Shown one piece after another: positions 1 through 7,951 of a DNA stretch of 64,000 bases. Every line of letters begins with the position of its first letter. The first letter of the stretch is position 1. Origin of the DNA: Nocardia pseudobrasiliensis NBRC 108224 (GTDB lineage Bacteria > Actinomycetota > Actinomycetes > Mycobacteriales > Mycobacteriaceae). A program made the position numbers and the translations under genes. The stretch lies in NCBI RefSeq assembly GCF_001613105.1, contig NZ_BDBS01000031.1, positions 62,001-126,000 on the forward strand, in the 5' to 3' direction. Below the pieces are notes generated by a model that did no database searches, was not told the origin of the DNA, and saw only the letters and a program-made list of their open reading frames with translations.

Positions 1-1
1 G

Positions 2-751
2 CCCCAGGAATCCGCGACGGTTCCGCTGGTGCCCGAGGGTGTTCCGGTCGACGCGCTGGCGGCCCTGGCCCCGGCCATCGTCGGCGCGGCCGCCCAGAAC
101 ATCGCGTCGCCGGGTCAGCAGACCATCCTCGATCAGGCCGAGGCGATTCTCGATTCGGCGGGTCTGCCGCCGCAAATCAAGAAGACCCTGCAGGCCATCA
201 TCGCGTTCCTCACCGGTAGCAACGGCGGCGGTCCGGACATCCCGAAGAACGGCCCGACCATCGCGCAGTTCCTCTACCCGAGCATCGGCCGCGGCTGCAT
301 CGGTCCCGGCGCCGATTCGGTCGGCACCGCGCTGGCCGTCCCCGGCCCCGCCGAACTACCCCCGCCGGGCCCGCAGGCCAACCAGGCCGGCTTCGTCTTC
401 ACCGCCCTGGGCACCAAAGGTCTGACGCCGCAACAGAACGCGCCGATGACCGTCCAGTGGTTCAACATCGACACCCAGCGCGGGGGCACCCTGGCGCTGA
501 CCGACGAGGCCCACATCAACCCCGACGGCCCGGCCACCCTGACCGCGATCGCCGATACCGGCCCCGGCCGCATCGTCGCCGTCGTCGCGGGCTCCCTGAC
601 CACCCAGCCCGCCGCCGACCAGCCCCCCATCACCTGCTCCTTCCTCCCCACCCTGGGCTTCTTCACCGTCGCCCCGGGCGCCCCCCAGCAGGTCTCGGCC
701 CGGGCTCCCCAAGCCCCGGCCCCCCAACCGGCCTCCGCCCCGCAGCACTGA
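2..751 (+). CDS. Secreted Ala/Pro-rich protein, Rv1157c-like (5' end outside window)
   Basis: The frame is already open at the first bases, so the N-terminus and any signal peptide lie upstream; a GTG at 29 is an internal codon or alternative start. The visible part has an Ala-rich helical stretch, a Gly-rich hinge, then a compact domain with an 'IGRGCIG' motif, an 'ADTGPG' motif and a late Cys in 'ITCSF', and ends in a Pro/Ala tail. This order resembles the mycobacterial secreted Ala/Pro-rich protein Rv1157c, whose function is unknown. The two Cys may form a disulfide outside the cell. A strong terminator follows. Family assignment is by eye and moderate; no activity can be inferred. Confidence 0.65.
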   Translation, partial: PQESATVPLVPEGVPVDALAALAPAIVGAAAQNIASPGQQTILDQAEAILDSAGLPPQIKKTLQAIIAFLTGSNGGGPDIPKNGPTIAQFLYPSIGRGCIGPGADSVGTALAVPGPAELPPPGPQANQAGFVFTALGTKGLTPQQNAPMTVQWFNIDTQRGGTLALTDEAHINPDGPATLTAIADTGPGRIVAVVAGSLTTQPAADQPPITCSFLPTLGFFTVAPGAPQQVSARAPQAPAPQPASAPQH

Positions 752-767
752 GCCGCAAGCGAACTTC

Positions 768-804
768 AGCCGCGCCCAGCCCCGGCAGGGCGCGGCTTTC
801 TTTC
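768..804 (+). terminator. Rho-independent terminator after the Rv1157c-like gene
   Basis: A perfect 10-bp GC-rich stem (arms 768-777 and 788-797) with a 10-nt loop is followed by a T-rich run (TTTCTTT). It starts 17 nt after the stop codon, as expected for an intrinsic terminator. Confidence 0.8.
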
Positions 805-870
805 ACCGCCTCCACCGGGCCGAGGTCGGGCCCTCTCGCACGAAGCTTGGGGGCTGGCCCGCACTTGTTT

Positions 871-1060
871 CTCGGCTAGGACCGGGCCTCATCCTTCCTC
901 GGCTGGGACCGGTCTAATCTTTCCTCGGCTAGGACCGGGCCTCATCCTTCCTCGGCTGGGACCGGTCTAATCTTTCCTCGGCTAGGACCGGGCCTTATCC
1001 TCCCTCGGCTGGGACCAGGCCTTATCTTTTACTCGGCTGGGGGCCAGGCCTAATCTTTTC
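871..1060. repeat. Intergenic tandem array, 7 units of 26-28 bp
   Basis: Seven head-to-tail units start at 871, 898, 924, 951, 977, 1004 and 1032, each opening with CTCGGCT(A/G)GG. Odd and even units differ, giving a 53-bp double unit near the 5' end, and units become more diverged at the 3' end. There are no unique spacers, so it is not CRISPR. The array fills most of the space between the terminator and the serine-repeat gene. The unit length matches coding repeats at 5943-6212 and a repeat pair at 56563-56616. Confidence 0.9.
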
Positions 1061-1173
1061 CTCGACGGACGCGGAGCGGACGTCGAGGACCCCTTACCGG
1101 CGCACGCCCGACACTCCGGACATTTCGTCTCGAACGTCCGCGATGGCGCGTTCGCTGTGGTAGACCGCTATCT

Positions 1174-1545
1174 ATGGCGACTGTCGATCAGATCGAACGG
1201 TCAGCAGCCCGGCCCTCGCGCCGGTCGGTGATGTCGCGTCGCTCCTATCGGTCGGTGCTGTCGACCAGATCCCATCGCTCGGTGCTGTCGATTCGCTCGG
1301 AGGGTTCGATCCTCTCGATCGGATCGGCCTACTCCGTCCTGTCGATCGGCAGCGTGGGTTCGGTGCTGTCGGTCGGATCGGCGGGATCGTTCTTCAGTCT
1401 CGGCTCGGCCTTCTCCGGCCTGTCGCGCTGGTCGCTGCTGTCATGGATGGGCAACCGCGAGGCCCCGGAGATCCGTCCGGCGCTGCGCGTGGTCCCGAGG
1501 GAACCGGATCCGACCATGGACCCGATCCTGCACTGCCAGACCTAG
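1174..1545 (+). CDS. Serine-rich nonapeptide-repeat protein (hypothetical)
   Basis: This 123-residue protein consists mainly of about eight tandem nonapeptides of pattern S-x-x-S-x-(L/M/F)-S-x-x (for example SHRSVLSIR, SAYSVLSIG, SVGSVLSVG), residues about 22-90. Early units carry Arg at the variable sites, later ones Gly and hydrophobic residues; the repeat ends in a Trp-rich 'RWSLLSWMG' and a hydrophilic tail. No signal peptide or catalytic motif is seen. Regular Ser spacing with hydrophobic residues between could suit a beta-solenoid or a membrane-surface structure, but that is inference. The ribosome site before the ATG is weak. It lies just downstream of the tandem array and converges with the DUF1906 gene, 1 bp apart. 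Function unknown. Confidence 0.65.
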   Translation: MATVDQIERSAARPSRRSVMSRRSYRSVLSTRSHRSVLSIRSEGSILSIGSAYSVLSIGSVGSVLSVGSAGSFFSLGSAFSGLSRWSLLSWMGNREAPEIRPALRVVPREPDPTMDPILHCQT

Positions 1546-1546
1546 T

Positions 1547-2266
1547 TCACCACTGGCCGTACTGCGGCGTCAGGATCGCGTTGACGTCGACGCCGATCCC
1601 GTCGAGGGTGCGCTTATCGATCTCGAACTGGTGCAGATGCGCCGCGGGGTGGACATAACCCTTCGGGGTGCCCCAATTGTGCTGCCAGAACCAGGAACCC
1701 AGCCCGGCCGCACGGACCCAGTCGATGGTCGGCGAATTGGCGTAGACGCCGACATTCGCCTTGCCGATCACGGCCTGCCAGCCCAGCAGATAGGGCGCGA
1801 TCATGGCGCCGAAATCGGCCGCGGTGGGATTGTCATCGATGGCGGCGTAGATCGGCACGCCGTCGGGACCACCCGCCTGCTTGTGCAGCTTCAGCGCCTG
1901 ATCGGCATGGTATTTACCGGCTTCCAGCCCACCGCGCCAATCGGCCGTGGGCCCCTTGCCGAACTGATAGCAGGACACGATGGCGAGCCCGGCCCCGTGC
2001 AGCGCGTCGACCTCGTTGGCCTGCAACGGCTTTCCGGCCATCCACTCCGCCCCGGGCCGCCGTTCGGAAACGTAGCGGATCACCCCCGCGTGGCCCGCCG
2101 CGCGGATCGCATCGGCGCCGGGCACCCCACCCGCGTAGTCCAGCAGCGTGCCGAGTTCGGCGCGTTCGGCCGACGCCGCGGGGGCCACGGCCGCCACACC
2201 GGCTGCCAGGGCCGCGCCCGCGGCACACCCGAACAGGGTCCGCCGGGACATCGGATCCGAACGCAT
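1547..2266 (-). CDS. Tat-exported DUF1906 glycoside-hydrolase-like protein (Rv2525c-like)
   Basis: The 239-residue product starts with a twin-arginine signal (SRRTLFG followed by an Ala-rich hydrophobic stretch, cleavage near ASA-ER). The mature part is a full DUF1906 domain: 'LLDYAGG' at its start, 'IRYVSERRPG', 'SCYQFGKG', 'YAAIDDNP', 'WFWQHNWG' and a C-terminal 'QYGQW'. These match my recollection of M. tuberculosis Rv2525c, a Tat substrate with a glycoside-hydrolase-like TIM barrel linked to cell-wall processes. The substrate is unknown. The start is well supported: AAGGAGGT sits 6 nt before the ATG. It is monocistronic. Confidence 0.92.
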   Translation of the reverse strand: MRSDPMSRRTLFGCAAGAALAAGVAAVAPAASAERAELGTLLDYAGGVPGADAIRAAGHAGVIRYVSERRPGAEWMAGKPLQANEVDALHGAGLAIVSCYQFGKGPTADWRGGLEAGKYHADQALKLHKQAGGPDGVPIYAAIDDNPTAADFGAMIAPYLLGWQAVIGKANVGVYANSPTIDWVRAAGLGSWFWQHNWGTPKGYVHPAAHLHQFEIDKRTLDGIGVDVNAILTPQYGQW

Positions 2267-2429
2267 CGACGACCTCCTTCACGCGGTTACCACGGCAGGA
2301 AAATCCCCGGCGCGCCTTCCCCGACGACATCGCCGATGTCATCCGCGCGCCGGGAGCCTCGAATGTCAACTCATTTCACCACATGCACACCCGAACCGCC
2401 AGGCTCACAGGACACATCAACACCACAAG

Positions 2430-3566
2430 TCACACCGAGGTCTTGCCGATCTTGTCCAATCGCGCCGCCACATCGATCGTCCGCCCGGACGGATCGGCCA
2501 ACTCGCCCCGAATGACCCGCGCCACCTGCACCGCGATCTGTTTGCGAATACCGCCGACCGCGCCCAGCGCCTTGGCCCGCCAGCCCTCGGCCGCCAGATC
2601 GACCCTCACATCCAGCGCGGACGGCGGCGTCGCATCGATCACGATCAACAGCGGATCGGCCGCCCGGGCCACGAGTCGCACCGGAATCTCCACCTCGGCC
2701 CGATAACGATTGGCCTTGAGCACATCGACGGTGATGTCGAGCCCCACCGGCACGGCCAGATCGAACGACACCGGATCCACACCCTCGCGCTCGGTCAGCC
2801 GCGGCACCCGCACGGTGCCCTTCACCTCCACCGTCGCCGCTTCGCGCGGTCCGGTATGGATCGGGCCGACCTCGATACTGCGCCCGGCCAATCCCTCGAC
2901 CACCTCGCGCACCCGCGCGGCGGTGACGATGCGCGGGAAGAACCGCCGCCCGAATTCGGCATAGTCGATCCAGTCGAACCGCTCCTGGGAAAGATGTTCG
3001 GAACGAACGCCGTTCATGATCGCCTCGACGTCGAAGACCCGCGCCCGCCGCGCACCCGGATCGGCGAGCATGCCGTTGAGCCGCCCGGCGACCTCGCGCT
3101 GCACCAGCGCCGCGATCGGATCCAGCAGCAGTTCGAAGGCCGCGCCCACCGCCTGGGCCCGCATGACGAAACTGACGTCGCGCGAACCGATCCGCGGGAT
3201 ATCGATGACGATCAGCAGCGGATCCGCGGTCCTCGCGTGCAGGGTGAGATCGATCTCGACCACCGCCTCCAGCCGCAGCCGCTGCCCGCCCAGGGTCACG
3301 GTCACGTGCAGGGTCACGGGCAACCGGACCTCGAAGGTGACATTCGGCCCGCTGCGCGCGATGACCGGCTTGCCGACACTGCCCTCGGCGACGAATCCCG
3401 CCAGCCCGGCGGGGCCGATGGAGAACGGCCCGAGGGTTATTCCGCGCCCGGCCATTCCGGACACCGCGGATTCGATGCGCTCCGGCGTCACCGCGTGCCG
3501 GACGAAACGTTCACCGAATTCGCCGTAGTCGATCCACGTCGGATCGTATTCGCTGTGCTCTGGCAT
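2430..3566 (-). CDS. Hypothetical protein with two tandem ~188-residue domains
   Basis: The 378-residue protein is an internal duplication. 'WIDYGEFGERF' at residue 11 recurs as 'WIDYAEFGRRF' at 199, and 'DPLLIVID' at 115 recurs at 304, so the spacing is about 188 residues. Each copy begins with a short helical segment, continues with long alternating hydrophobic beta strands (for example 'VTLHVTVTL') and ends in a helical region. There is no signal peptide or enzyme motif. The pattern could fit a lipid-binding or beta-rich scaffold fold, but this is a guess. No operon partner is evident. Confidence 0.8.
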   Translation of the reverse strand: MPEHSEYDPTWIDYGEFGERFVRHAVTPERIESAVSGMAGRGITLGPFSIGPAGLAGFVAEGSVGKPVIARSGPNVTFEVRLPVTLHVTVTLGGQRLRLEAVVEIDLTLHARTADPLLIVIDIPRIGSRDVSFVMRAQAVGAAFELLLDPIAALVQREVAGRLNGMLADPGARRARVFDVEAIMNGVRSEHLSQERFDWIDYAEFGRRFFPRIVTAARVREVVEGLAGRSIEVGPIHTGPREAATVEVKGTVRVPRLTEREGVDPVSFDLAVPVGLDITVDVLKANRYRAEVEIPVRLVARAADPLLIVIDATPPSALDVRVDLAAEGWRAKALGAVGGIRKQIAVQVARVIRGELADPSGRTIDVAARLDKIGKTSV

Positions 3567-4094
3567 GAGATCGGGGTCGCCCTTCGGCTCTCGCGTCGGT
3601 TGGATCCGAGCGTAAGCGATTGCGATGCAAGTCCCCGTCCTGCCGATGAGGGGGCAGCAGGACAGGGACCGCGACGGCGGCGCTGCCGGGCACCGCCGGG
3701 TTTATCGTAGGGCGCGGCGCACACAGGCGCCCTCCCCCGTCAGTCCAGTTATCACCCCGCGGGGCGGATACGTTTCACAGACGACCGGAACCGACGATAC
3801 CCGGTACCGACGCTCGTTCGTAGTGGTGAATTCCGATGCCGCCCCGTTCGTTTGCGCCGATTGCCACCGAATCGTCGGCGGCGATACCGGGCACGACGGC
3901 GGCGTACCGGTCGAACGGGCTGGTAGAGGCATATGGGACCATGGCCTCGATACCCGTATTCGACCGTCGCGCGGCGCTCGGACGCCACGAAATATTGGCC
4001 GAATCGTTCCTTGCCGCGCTTGTGACATACGCCCGGAAAATCCCTCGCCACACACCGCCGCGCCGATACACTCAGCCCGCTCGGACGCCGCGAA
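3567..4094. other. Intergenic region, no gene recognised
   Basis: This 528-bp gap separates the duplicated-domain gene (leftward) from the osmoprotectant operon (rightward), so it should hold two divergent promoters. Open frames here overlap each other and have no recognisable family. The stretch before 4094 is less GC-rich than the flanks, which suits a promoter for the operon, but no clear -35/-10 pair stands out. Confidence 0.5.
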
Positions 4095-4757
4095 GTGGGA
4101 GGTCGGCACCTGAACACGTTGTGGACCTTCGTGGTCGACCACCGCAGTCAGCTGCTCGTCGATTCCTATCTGCATGTCTCCGCGGTCGTTCAGGCGGTCG
4201 TGCTCGCGACCGTGATCGCGGTGCTCGTGGGAGTCGCGGTGCAGCACAGTCCGTGGGGTTCGGCGCTGTCGACCGCGGTGGCAAGCATCATTCTGACCGT
4301 GCCCTCGTTCGCGCTGCTGGGCATTCTCATCCCGATCATGGGCCTGGGCGTGCGGCCGACGGTCACCGCGCTGGTGCTCTACGCGCTGCTGCCGATTCTG
4401 CGCAATACGATCGTGGGTCTCGCGGGCGTCGATCCGGCCATCAGCGATGCCGCGCGCGGTGCGGGGATGAACCGGCTGCGGGTGCTCGGCCGCATCGAAC
4501 TGCCGCTGGCGTGGCCGTCGATTCTGGCCGGGATGCGGATCAGCACGCAGATGATCATGGGCATCCTCGCCATGGCCGCCTATGCCAAGGGGCCCGGGCT
4601 GGGCAATCTCATCTTCTCCGGGCTGGCTCGCCTCGGCAGCCCGACCGCGGTTCCGCAGGCGCTCACCGGAACCGTGCTGATCATCGTGCTGGCCCTGCTG
4701 CTGGACGGCGTACTCGTACTCGTCGGCCGGCTCACCACGAGGGGAATCCGTGACTGA
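4095..4757 (+). CDS. Osmoprotectant ABC transporter permease (OpuCB/ProW type), first permease
   Basis: This is an inner-membrane permease of a glycine betaine/choline-type importer, about 220 residues with five to six membrane spans. The BPD permease signature is the 'DAARGAGMNRLRVLGRIELPLA' region near residues 120-140, the EAA loop that contacts the ATPase. It is the first gene of a five-frame operon and overlaps the ATPase start by 8 bp. The start is doubtful. The GTG at 4095 lies inside the best Shine-Dalgarno (GGGAGGT, 4097-4103), which points to CTG at 4110 (giving MNTLWTF) or TTG at 4119. No conventional start is well placed. Confidence 0.9.
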   Translation: MGGRHLNTLWTFVVDHRSQLLVDSYLHVSAVVQAVVLATVIAVLVGVAVQHSPWGSALSTAVASIILTVPSFALLGILIPIMGLGVRPTVTALVLYALLPILRNTIVGLAGVDPAISDAARGAGMNRLRVLGRIELPLAWPSILAGMRISTQMIMGILAMAAYAKGPGLGNLIFSGLARLGSPTAVPQALTGTVLIIVLALLLDGVLVLVGRLTTRGIRD

Positions 4758-5910
4758 CAACGAACGGGCCGAGATCGTGCTGGATTCGGTCTCCAAACGC
4801 TATCCCGGACAGCGGGATCCGGCGGTCGACGATATCTCGATGACCATCGCGGCCGGTGAGATCGTGGTGCTGGTGGGCCCGTCGGGCTGCGGTAAGACGA
4901 CGACGATGCGCATGATCAACCGACTGATCGAGCCGAGTTCGGGCGTCATCACCATCGCCGGGCGCGATATCACCCGGATGAATCCGGATCTGCTGCGCCG
5001 CGGGATCGGATATTCGATTCAGCAGGCCGGACTGTTCCCGCATCTGACGGTCGCGCGCAATATCGCCACGGTGCCCGGGCTGCTGGGCTGGGACCGCAAG
5101 CGCATCGCCGCGCGGGTGGACGAGATGCTCGCGCTGGTCGGGCTGGATCCGGATACCTTCCGCGGCCGCTATCCCCGGCAGCTGTCGGGCGGACAGCAGC
5201 AGCGCGTGGGCGTGGCGCGCGCGTTGGCCGCCGACCCACCGGTACTGCTGATGGACGAGCCGTTCGGCGCGGTCGATCCGATCACCCGCGGCGCGCTGCA
5301 GGACGAATTGCTGCGCCTGCAAGCCGAATTGCACAAGACCATCGTCTTCGTCACCCACGACTTCAACGAGGCGGTCAAACTCGGCGACCGGATCGCGGTC
5401 CTGGGCAATCAGTCCCGCATCCTCCAGTACGACACCCCCGCGGCGATCCTCACCGAGCCCGCCGACGAGACGGTGGCGGGTTTCGTCGGCGCCGACGCCG
5501 CCCTCAAACAGCTCACCCTCGTCCGAGTGAGCGAAACCGAACTCGCCGACTGCCCCACCATCCTCGAATCCGACCCACTCGACACCGCCCGAGCGGCCCT
5601 CGCCACCCAGGACTGGGGCCTGATCCTCGACGCCACCCGCCGCCCCCTGCGCTGGATCTCCAAACCCCAACTCACCCAAGCCACCACCCTCCACAACCTC
5701 GGCCTCCCCGTAACCGGCACCGTCCCCCTGCGAGCCACCCTCCAACAGGCCCTGGAAACCCTCCTCGCCGAATCCAACGCCAACGCCGTGGTAACCGGCC
5801 CCCACGGCGAATACCTGGGCCTCGTCACAATCGACACCTTGGTCACCCACCTCTCCGAACTCCGCGCCGAACACACCAGCGCCCCATCCCCTTCGGAGCC
5901 CCAACCATGA
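4750..5910 (+). CDS. Osmoprotectant ABC transporter ATP-binding protein with C-terminal CBS-like region
   Basis: The 386-residue ATPase energises betaine/choline-type uptake. It has Walker A 'GPSGCGKTT' near residues 39-47, a Q-loop, ABC signature 'LSGGQQQRVG', Walker B 'VLLMDEP' and the switch His in 'FVTHD'. After residue ~245 a C-terminal half of about 140 residues fits the CBS pair of OpuCA/ProV proteins, which sense ionic strength in characterised homologues. The GTG start overlaps the upstream permease by 8 bp, and its TGA overlaps the next ATG as ATGA, so translation is coupled along the operon. Confidence 0.95.
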   Translation: MTDNERAEIVLDSVSKRYPGQRDPAVDDISMTIAAGEIVVLVGPSGCGKTTTMRMINRLIEPSSGVITIAGRDITRMNPDLLRRGIGYSIQQAGLFPHLTVARNIATVPGLLGWDRKRIAARVDEMLALVGLDPDTFRGRYPRQLSGGQQQRVGVARALAADPPVLLMDEPFGAVDPITRGALQDELLRLQAELHKTIVFVTHDFNEAVKLGDRIAVLGNQSRILQYDTPAAILTEPADETVAGFVGADAALKQLTLVRVSETELADCPTILESDPLDTARAALATQDWGLILDATRRPLRWISKPQLTQATTLHNLGLPVTGTVPLRATLQQALETLLAESNANAVVTGPHGEYLGLVTIDTLVTHLSELRAEHTSAPSPSEPQP

Positions 5911-6245
5911 CCAACCCCCCACCGCACCCGACCCACGCATTCCCGCCGCAGAGCACGACCCGCCTGTTGCCTCCGCCGAGCACGACCCACACGTCCCCGC
6001 CACCGAGCACAACCCACCTGTTCCCTCCGCCGAGCACGACCCACACGTCCCCGCCACCGAGCACAACCCACCTGTTCCCTCCGCCGAGCACGACCCACAC
6101 GTCCCCGCCACCGAGCACAACCCACCTGTTCCCTCCGCCGAGCACGACCCACACGTCCCCGCCACCGAGCACAACCCGCACGATCCCTCTGCCGAGCACG
6201 GCCCATCTGTTCCCCCCGCCGAGCGCCAGCGAGGCGGGGGGATGA
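5907..6245 (+). CDS. Pro/Thr/Ser/His nonapeptide-repeat ORF coupled within the osmoprotectant operon
   Basis: This 112-residue frame is built almost wholly of 9-residue units alternating PPPSTTHTS and PPPSTTHLF. Its ATG overlaps the ATPase stop (ATGA at 5907) and its own stop overlaps the next permease ATG (ATGA at 6242), so the repeat keeps both translational junctions intact. No signal peptide or membrane span is seen, and predicted structure is extended or disordered. It may be a real small protein, or a repeat expansion tolerated because its 27-bp units preserve frame and so ribosome coupling to the second permease. The reverse strand is also open across it, a consequence of repeat composition, so coding status is not certain. 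Confidence 0.55.
   Translation: MTNPPPHPTHAFPPQSTTRLLPPPSTTHTSPPPSTTHLFPPPSTTHTSPPPSTTHLFPPPSTTHTSPPPSTTHLFPPPSTTHTSPPPSTTRTIPLPSTAHLFPPPSASEAGG
5943..6212. repeat. Ten 27-bp tandem units (54-bp double unit) inside the operon
   Basis: Units start every 27 bp from 5943 to 6186. Two variants alternate from 5970 on, so the 54-bp pair at 5970 recurs almost exactly at 6024, 6078 and 6132. End units are more diverged, typical of expansion from the centre. All units are exact multiples of three, leaving the + frame open. Such an array is likely to vary in copy number between strains. Confidence 0.93.
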
Positions 6246-7000
6246 GCGCTGTGGATATGCGGACCGAGAAGCGGGCGGAGCGGATTCGGCTGCTTATTCA
6301 GCCTGCGCTCGCGCTGGCGCTGGCCGCTGGGGTGCTGGTTTGGGCGTTCGATCGGCAGCTCACCGTCACCCAGCGGGCCAGTCTCTCCGCGGGCAATATC
6401 GCCACCGCCACCCGGCAGCACATCCAGATCACCCTTACCGTCATCGCGATCGTCGTGGTGGTCGCGGTGCCGCTGGGGACGCTGCTGACCCGGGCTCGAT
6501 ATCGCAGGCTCGCACCGTTTTTCGTCGGCATCGCCAATATCGGGGCCGCGGCGCCGGCGATCGGGTTGATCGTGCTGGCGTATCTGTGGACGCAGACCAC
6601 CGGCTTCTGGGTCGGCGTCGCGCCGATCGCCTTCTACGCCCTCCTGCCCGTGCTGCGCAACACCATCCTCGGTTATCAGCAGGTGGATCCGACCCTGGTC
6701 GACGCGGGGCGCGGGCAGGGGATGTCGGCTCGAACGGTGCTGCGCCGCATCGAATTTCCGCTCGCGATTCCCTACATCCTCGCGGGCCTGCGCACGTCGC
6801 TGGTGCTGGCCGTCGGCACCGCCACGCTGTCGTTCCTGGTCAGCGCGGGCGGGCTGGGCATTCTCATCGATACCGGCTACAAGCTGCGCGACAATGTCAC
6901 CCTCTGGGTGGGCGCGCTGCTGGCGGTGGCGCTGGCCCTGCTGGTCGACTGGTTCGGCGCGCTGGCCGAACGATTCCTCGGCCCGAGGGGGCTGCGATGA
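6242..7000 (+). CDS. Osmoprotectant ABC transporter permease (OpuCD/ProW type), second permease
   Basis: This 252-residue membrane protein pairs with the 4095-4757 permease to form the channel. After a short basic cytoplasmic N-terminus there are about six spans. The EAA loop is in 'DAGRGQGMSARTVLRRIEF' near residues 160-178, followed by 'GLRTSLVLAVGTATLSFLV', typical of the OpuC/YehW permease branch. It is coupled to both neighbours by ATGA overlaps. Two different permeases plus one ATPase and one binding protein is the OpuC arrangement. Confidence 0.93.
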   Translation: MSAVDMRTEKRAERIRLLIQPALALALAAGVLVWAFDRQLTVTQRASLSAGNIATATRQHIQITLTVIAIVVVVAVPLGTLLTRARYRRLAPFFVGIANIGAAAPAIGLIVLAYLWTQTTGFWVGVAPIAFYALLPVLRNTILGYQQVDPTLVDAGRGQGMSARTVLRRIEFPLAIPYILAGLRTSLVLAVGTATLSFLVSAGGLGILIDTGYKLRDNVTLWVGALLAVALALLVDWFGALAERFLGPRGLR

Positions 7001-7947
7001 GGCGAATCGCACTGCTGCTCTTGGCGTTCGGCCTGCTGGCCGGATGCGGTCTGGAGGCGGGCGGCGCGGTGCCGCTGCGGGTGGGCCCGGGCAGCATCCG
7101 CCCGGTGGCCGAACTCGACGGGGTGCGAATCACGGTGGGCTCCAAGGACTTCACCGAACAGAACATCCTCGGCTACCTGATCGAATTCGCCCTCACCGCC
7201 GCCGGCGCCCAGGTTCGCGACCTGACCAACATCACCGGCTCCAACAGCCTGCGCGACGCCCAACTGCACGGCCAGGTCGACATCGCCTACGACTACACCG
7301 GCACCGGCTGGATCAACTACCTCGGCAACGAAACCCCGATCCCCGACTCCGACAAGCAATTCCAGGCCGTTCGCGAGGCCGACCAGGCCGCCCACGGCAT
7401 GCTCTGGGCGGATATGGCCCCGATGAACAACACCTACGCCCTGATCACCACCGCCGCCGACGCCACCAGCACGCTGTCGGACTACGCACGCCTGGTGAAC
7501 TCCGATCCGAACTCCGCCAACACCTGCCTGGGCACCGAATTCAGCGTCCGTCAGGACGGATTCCCCGGCATGGCAGGCAAATACGGCATCGATCCCGGTC
7601 GGGCCCGCAAGCAGATCATGAACGACGCCCTGGTCTACACCGCCGTCGCGAACGGCACCTGCCGCTTCGGCTCGGTCGCCGCCACCGACGGCCGCATCCA
7701 GGCCCTGCGACTGAAACTGCTCGACGACGATCTCGGCTTCTTCCCGAAATACAATGCGGCACTGGTGATGCGGAAATCCTTCGCCGACGCCCACCCGCGG
7801 ATCGCCGAGATCATGGCCCCCATCTCACAGCTGCTGACCAACGAGACCATCACCGAACTCAACCGGCAGGTCGACGTCGACGGCCGCGAACCATCGGTGG
7901 TCGCCCGGGACTGGCTGGTCGCGCGCGGCTTCGTCACCGCGCGCTGA
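6997..7947 (+). CDS. Osmoprotectant-binding lipoprotein (OpuCC/ProX type)
   Basis: The 316-residue product begins with a short lipoprotein signal: MRR, a hydrophobic stretch and lipobox LLAG-C17, so it should be lipid-anchored outside the membrane. The mature part is an OpuAC/ProX-type solute-binding domain with 'ITVGSKDFTEQNILGYL', 'DLTNITGSN', 'VDIAYDYTGTGW' and 'FFPKYNAALVM'. The Tyr-rich 'YDYTGTGW' segment is where homologues place aromatic cage residues for betaine-type ligands. It is the last gene of the operon, starting in an ATGA overlap, and is followed after 4 bp by a convergent gene. The exact ligand (betaine, choline, carnitine) cannot be told. Confidence 0.93.
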   Translation: MRRIALLLLAFGLLAGCGLEAGGAVPLRVGPGSIRPVAELDGVRITVGSKDFTEQNILGYLIEFALTAAGAQVRDLTNITGSNSLRDAQLHGQVDIAYDYTGTGWINYLGNETPIPDSDKQFQAVREADQAAHGMLWADMAPMNNTYALITTAADATSTLSDYARLVNSDPNSANTCLGTEFSVRQDGFPGMAGKYGIDPGRARKQIMNDALVYTAVANGTCRFGSVAATDGRIQALRLKLLDDDLGFFPKYNAALVMRKSFADAHPRIAEIMAPISQLLTNETITELNRQVDVDGREPSVVARDWLVARGFVTAR

Positions 7948-7951
7948 ACAT

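Noticed and set aside
871..1060. CRISPR array
   Set aside because: The units are contiguous variants of the same 26-27 bp repeat with no unique spacers, and no cas genes are near.
4732..6174. Long minus-strand open frames across the ABC ATPase and the 27-bp repeats, encoding Cys/Gly-rich repeats
   Set aside because: They are the reverse complement of a clearly coding ATPase and of a repeat array; openness follows from GC-rich codon bias and repeat composition.
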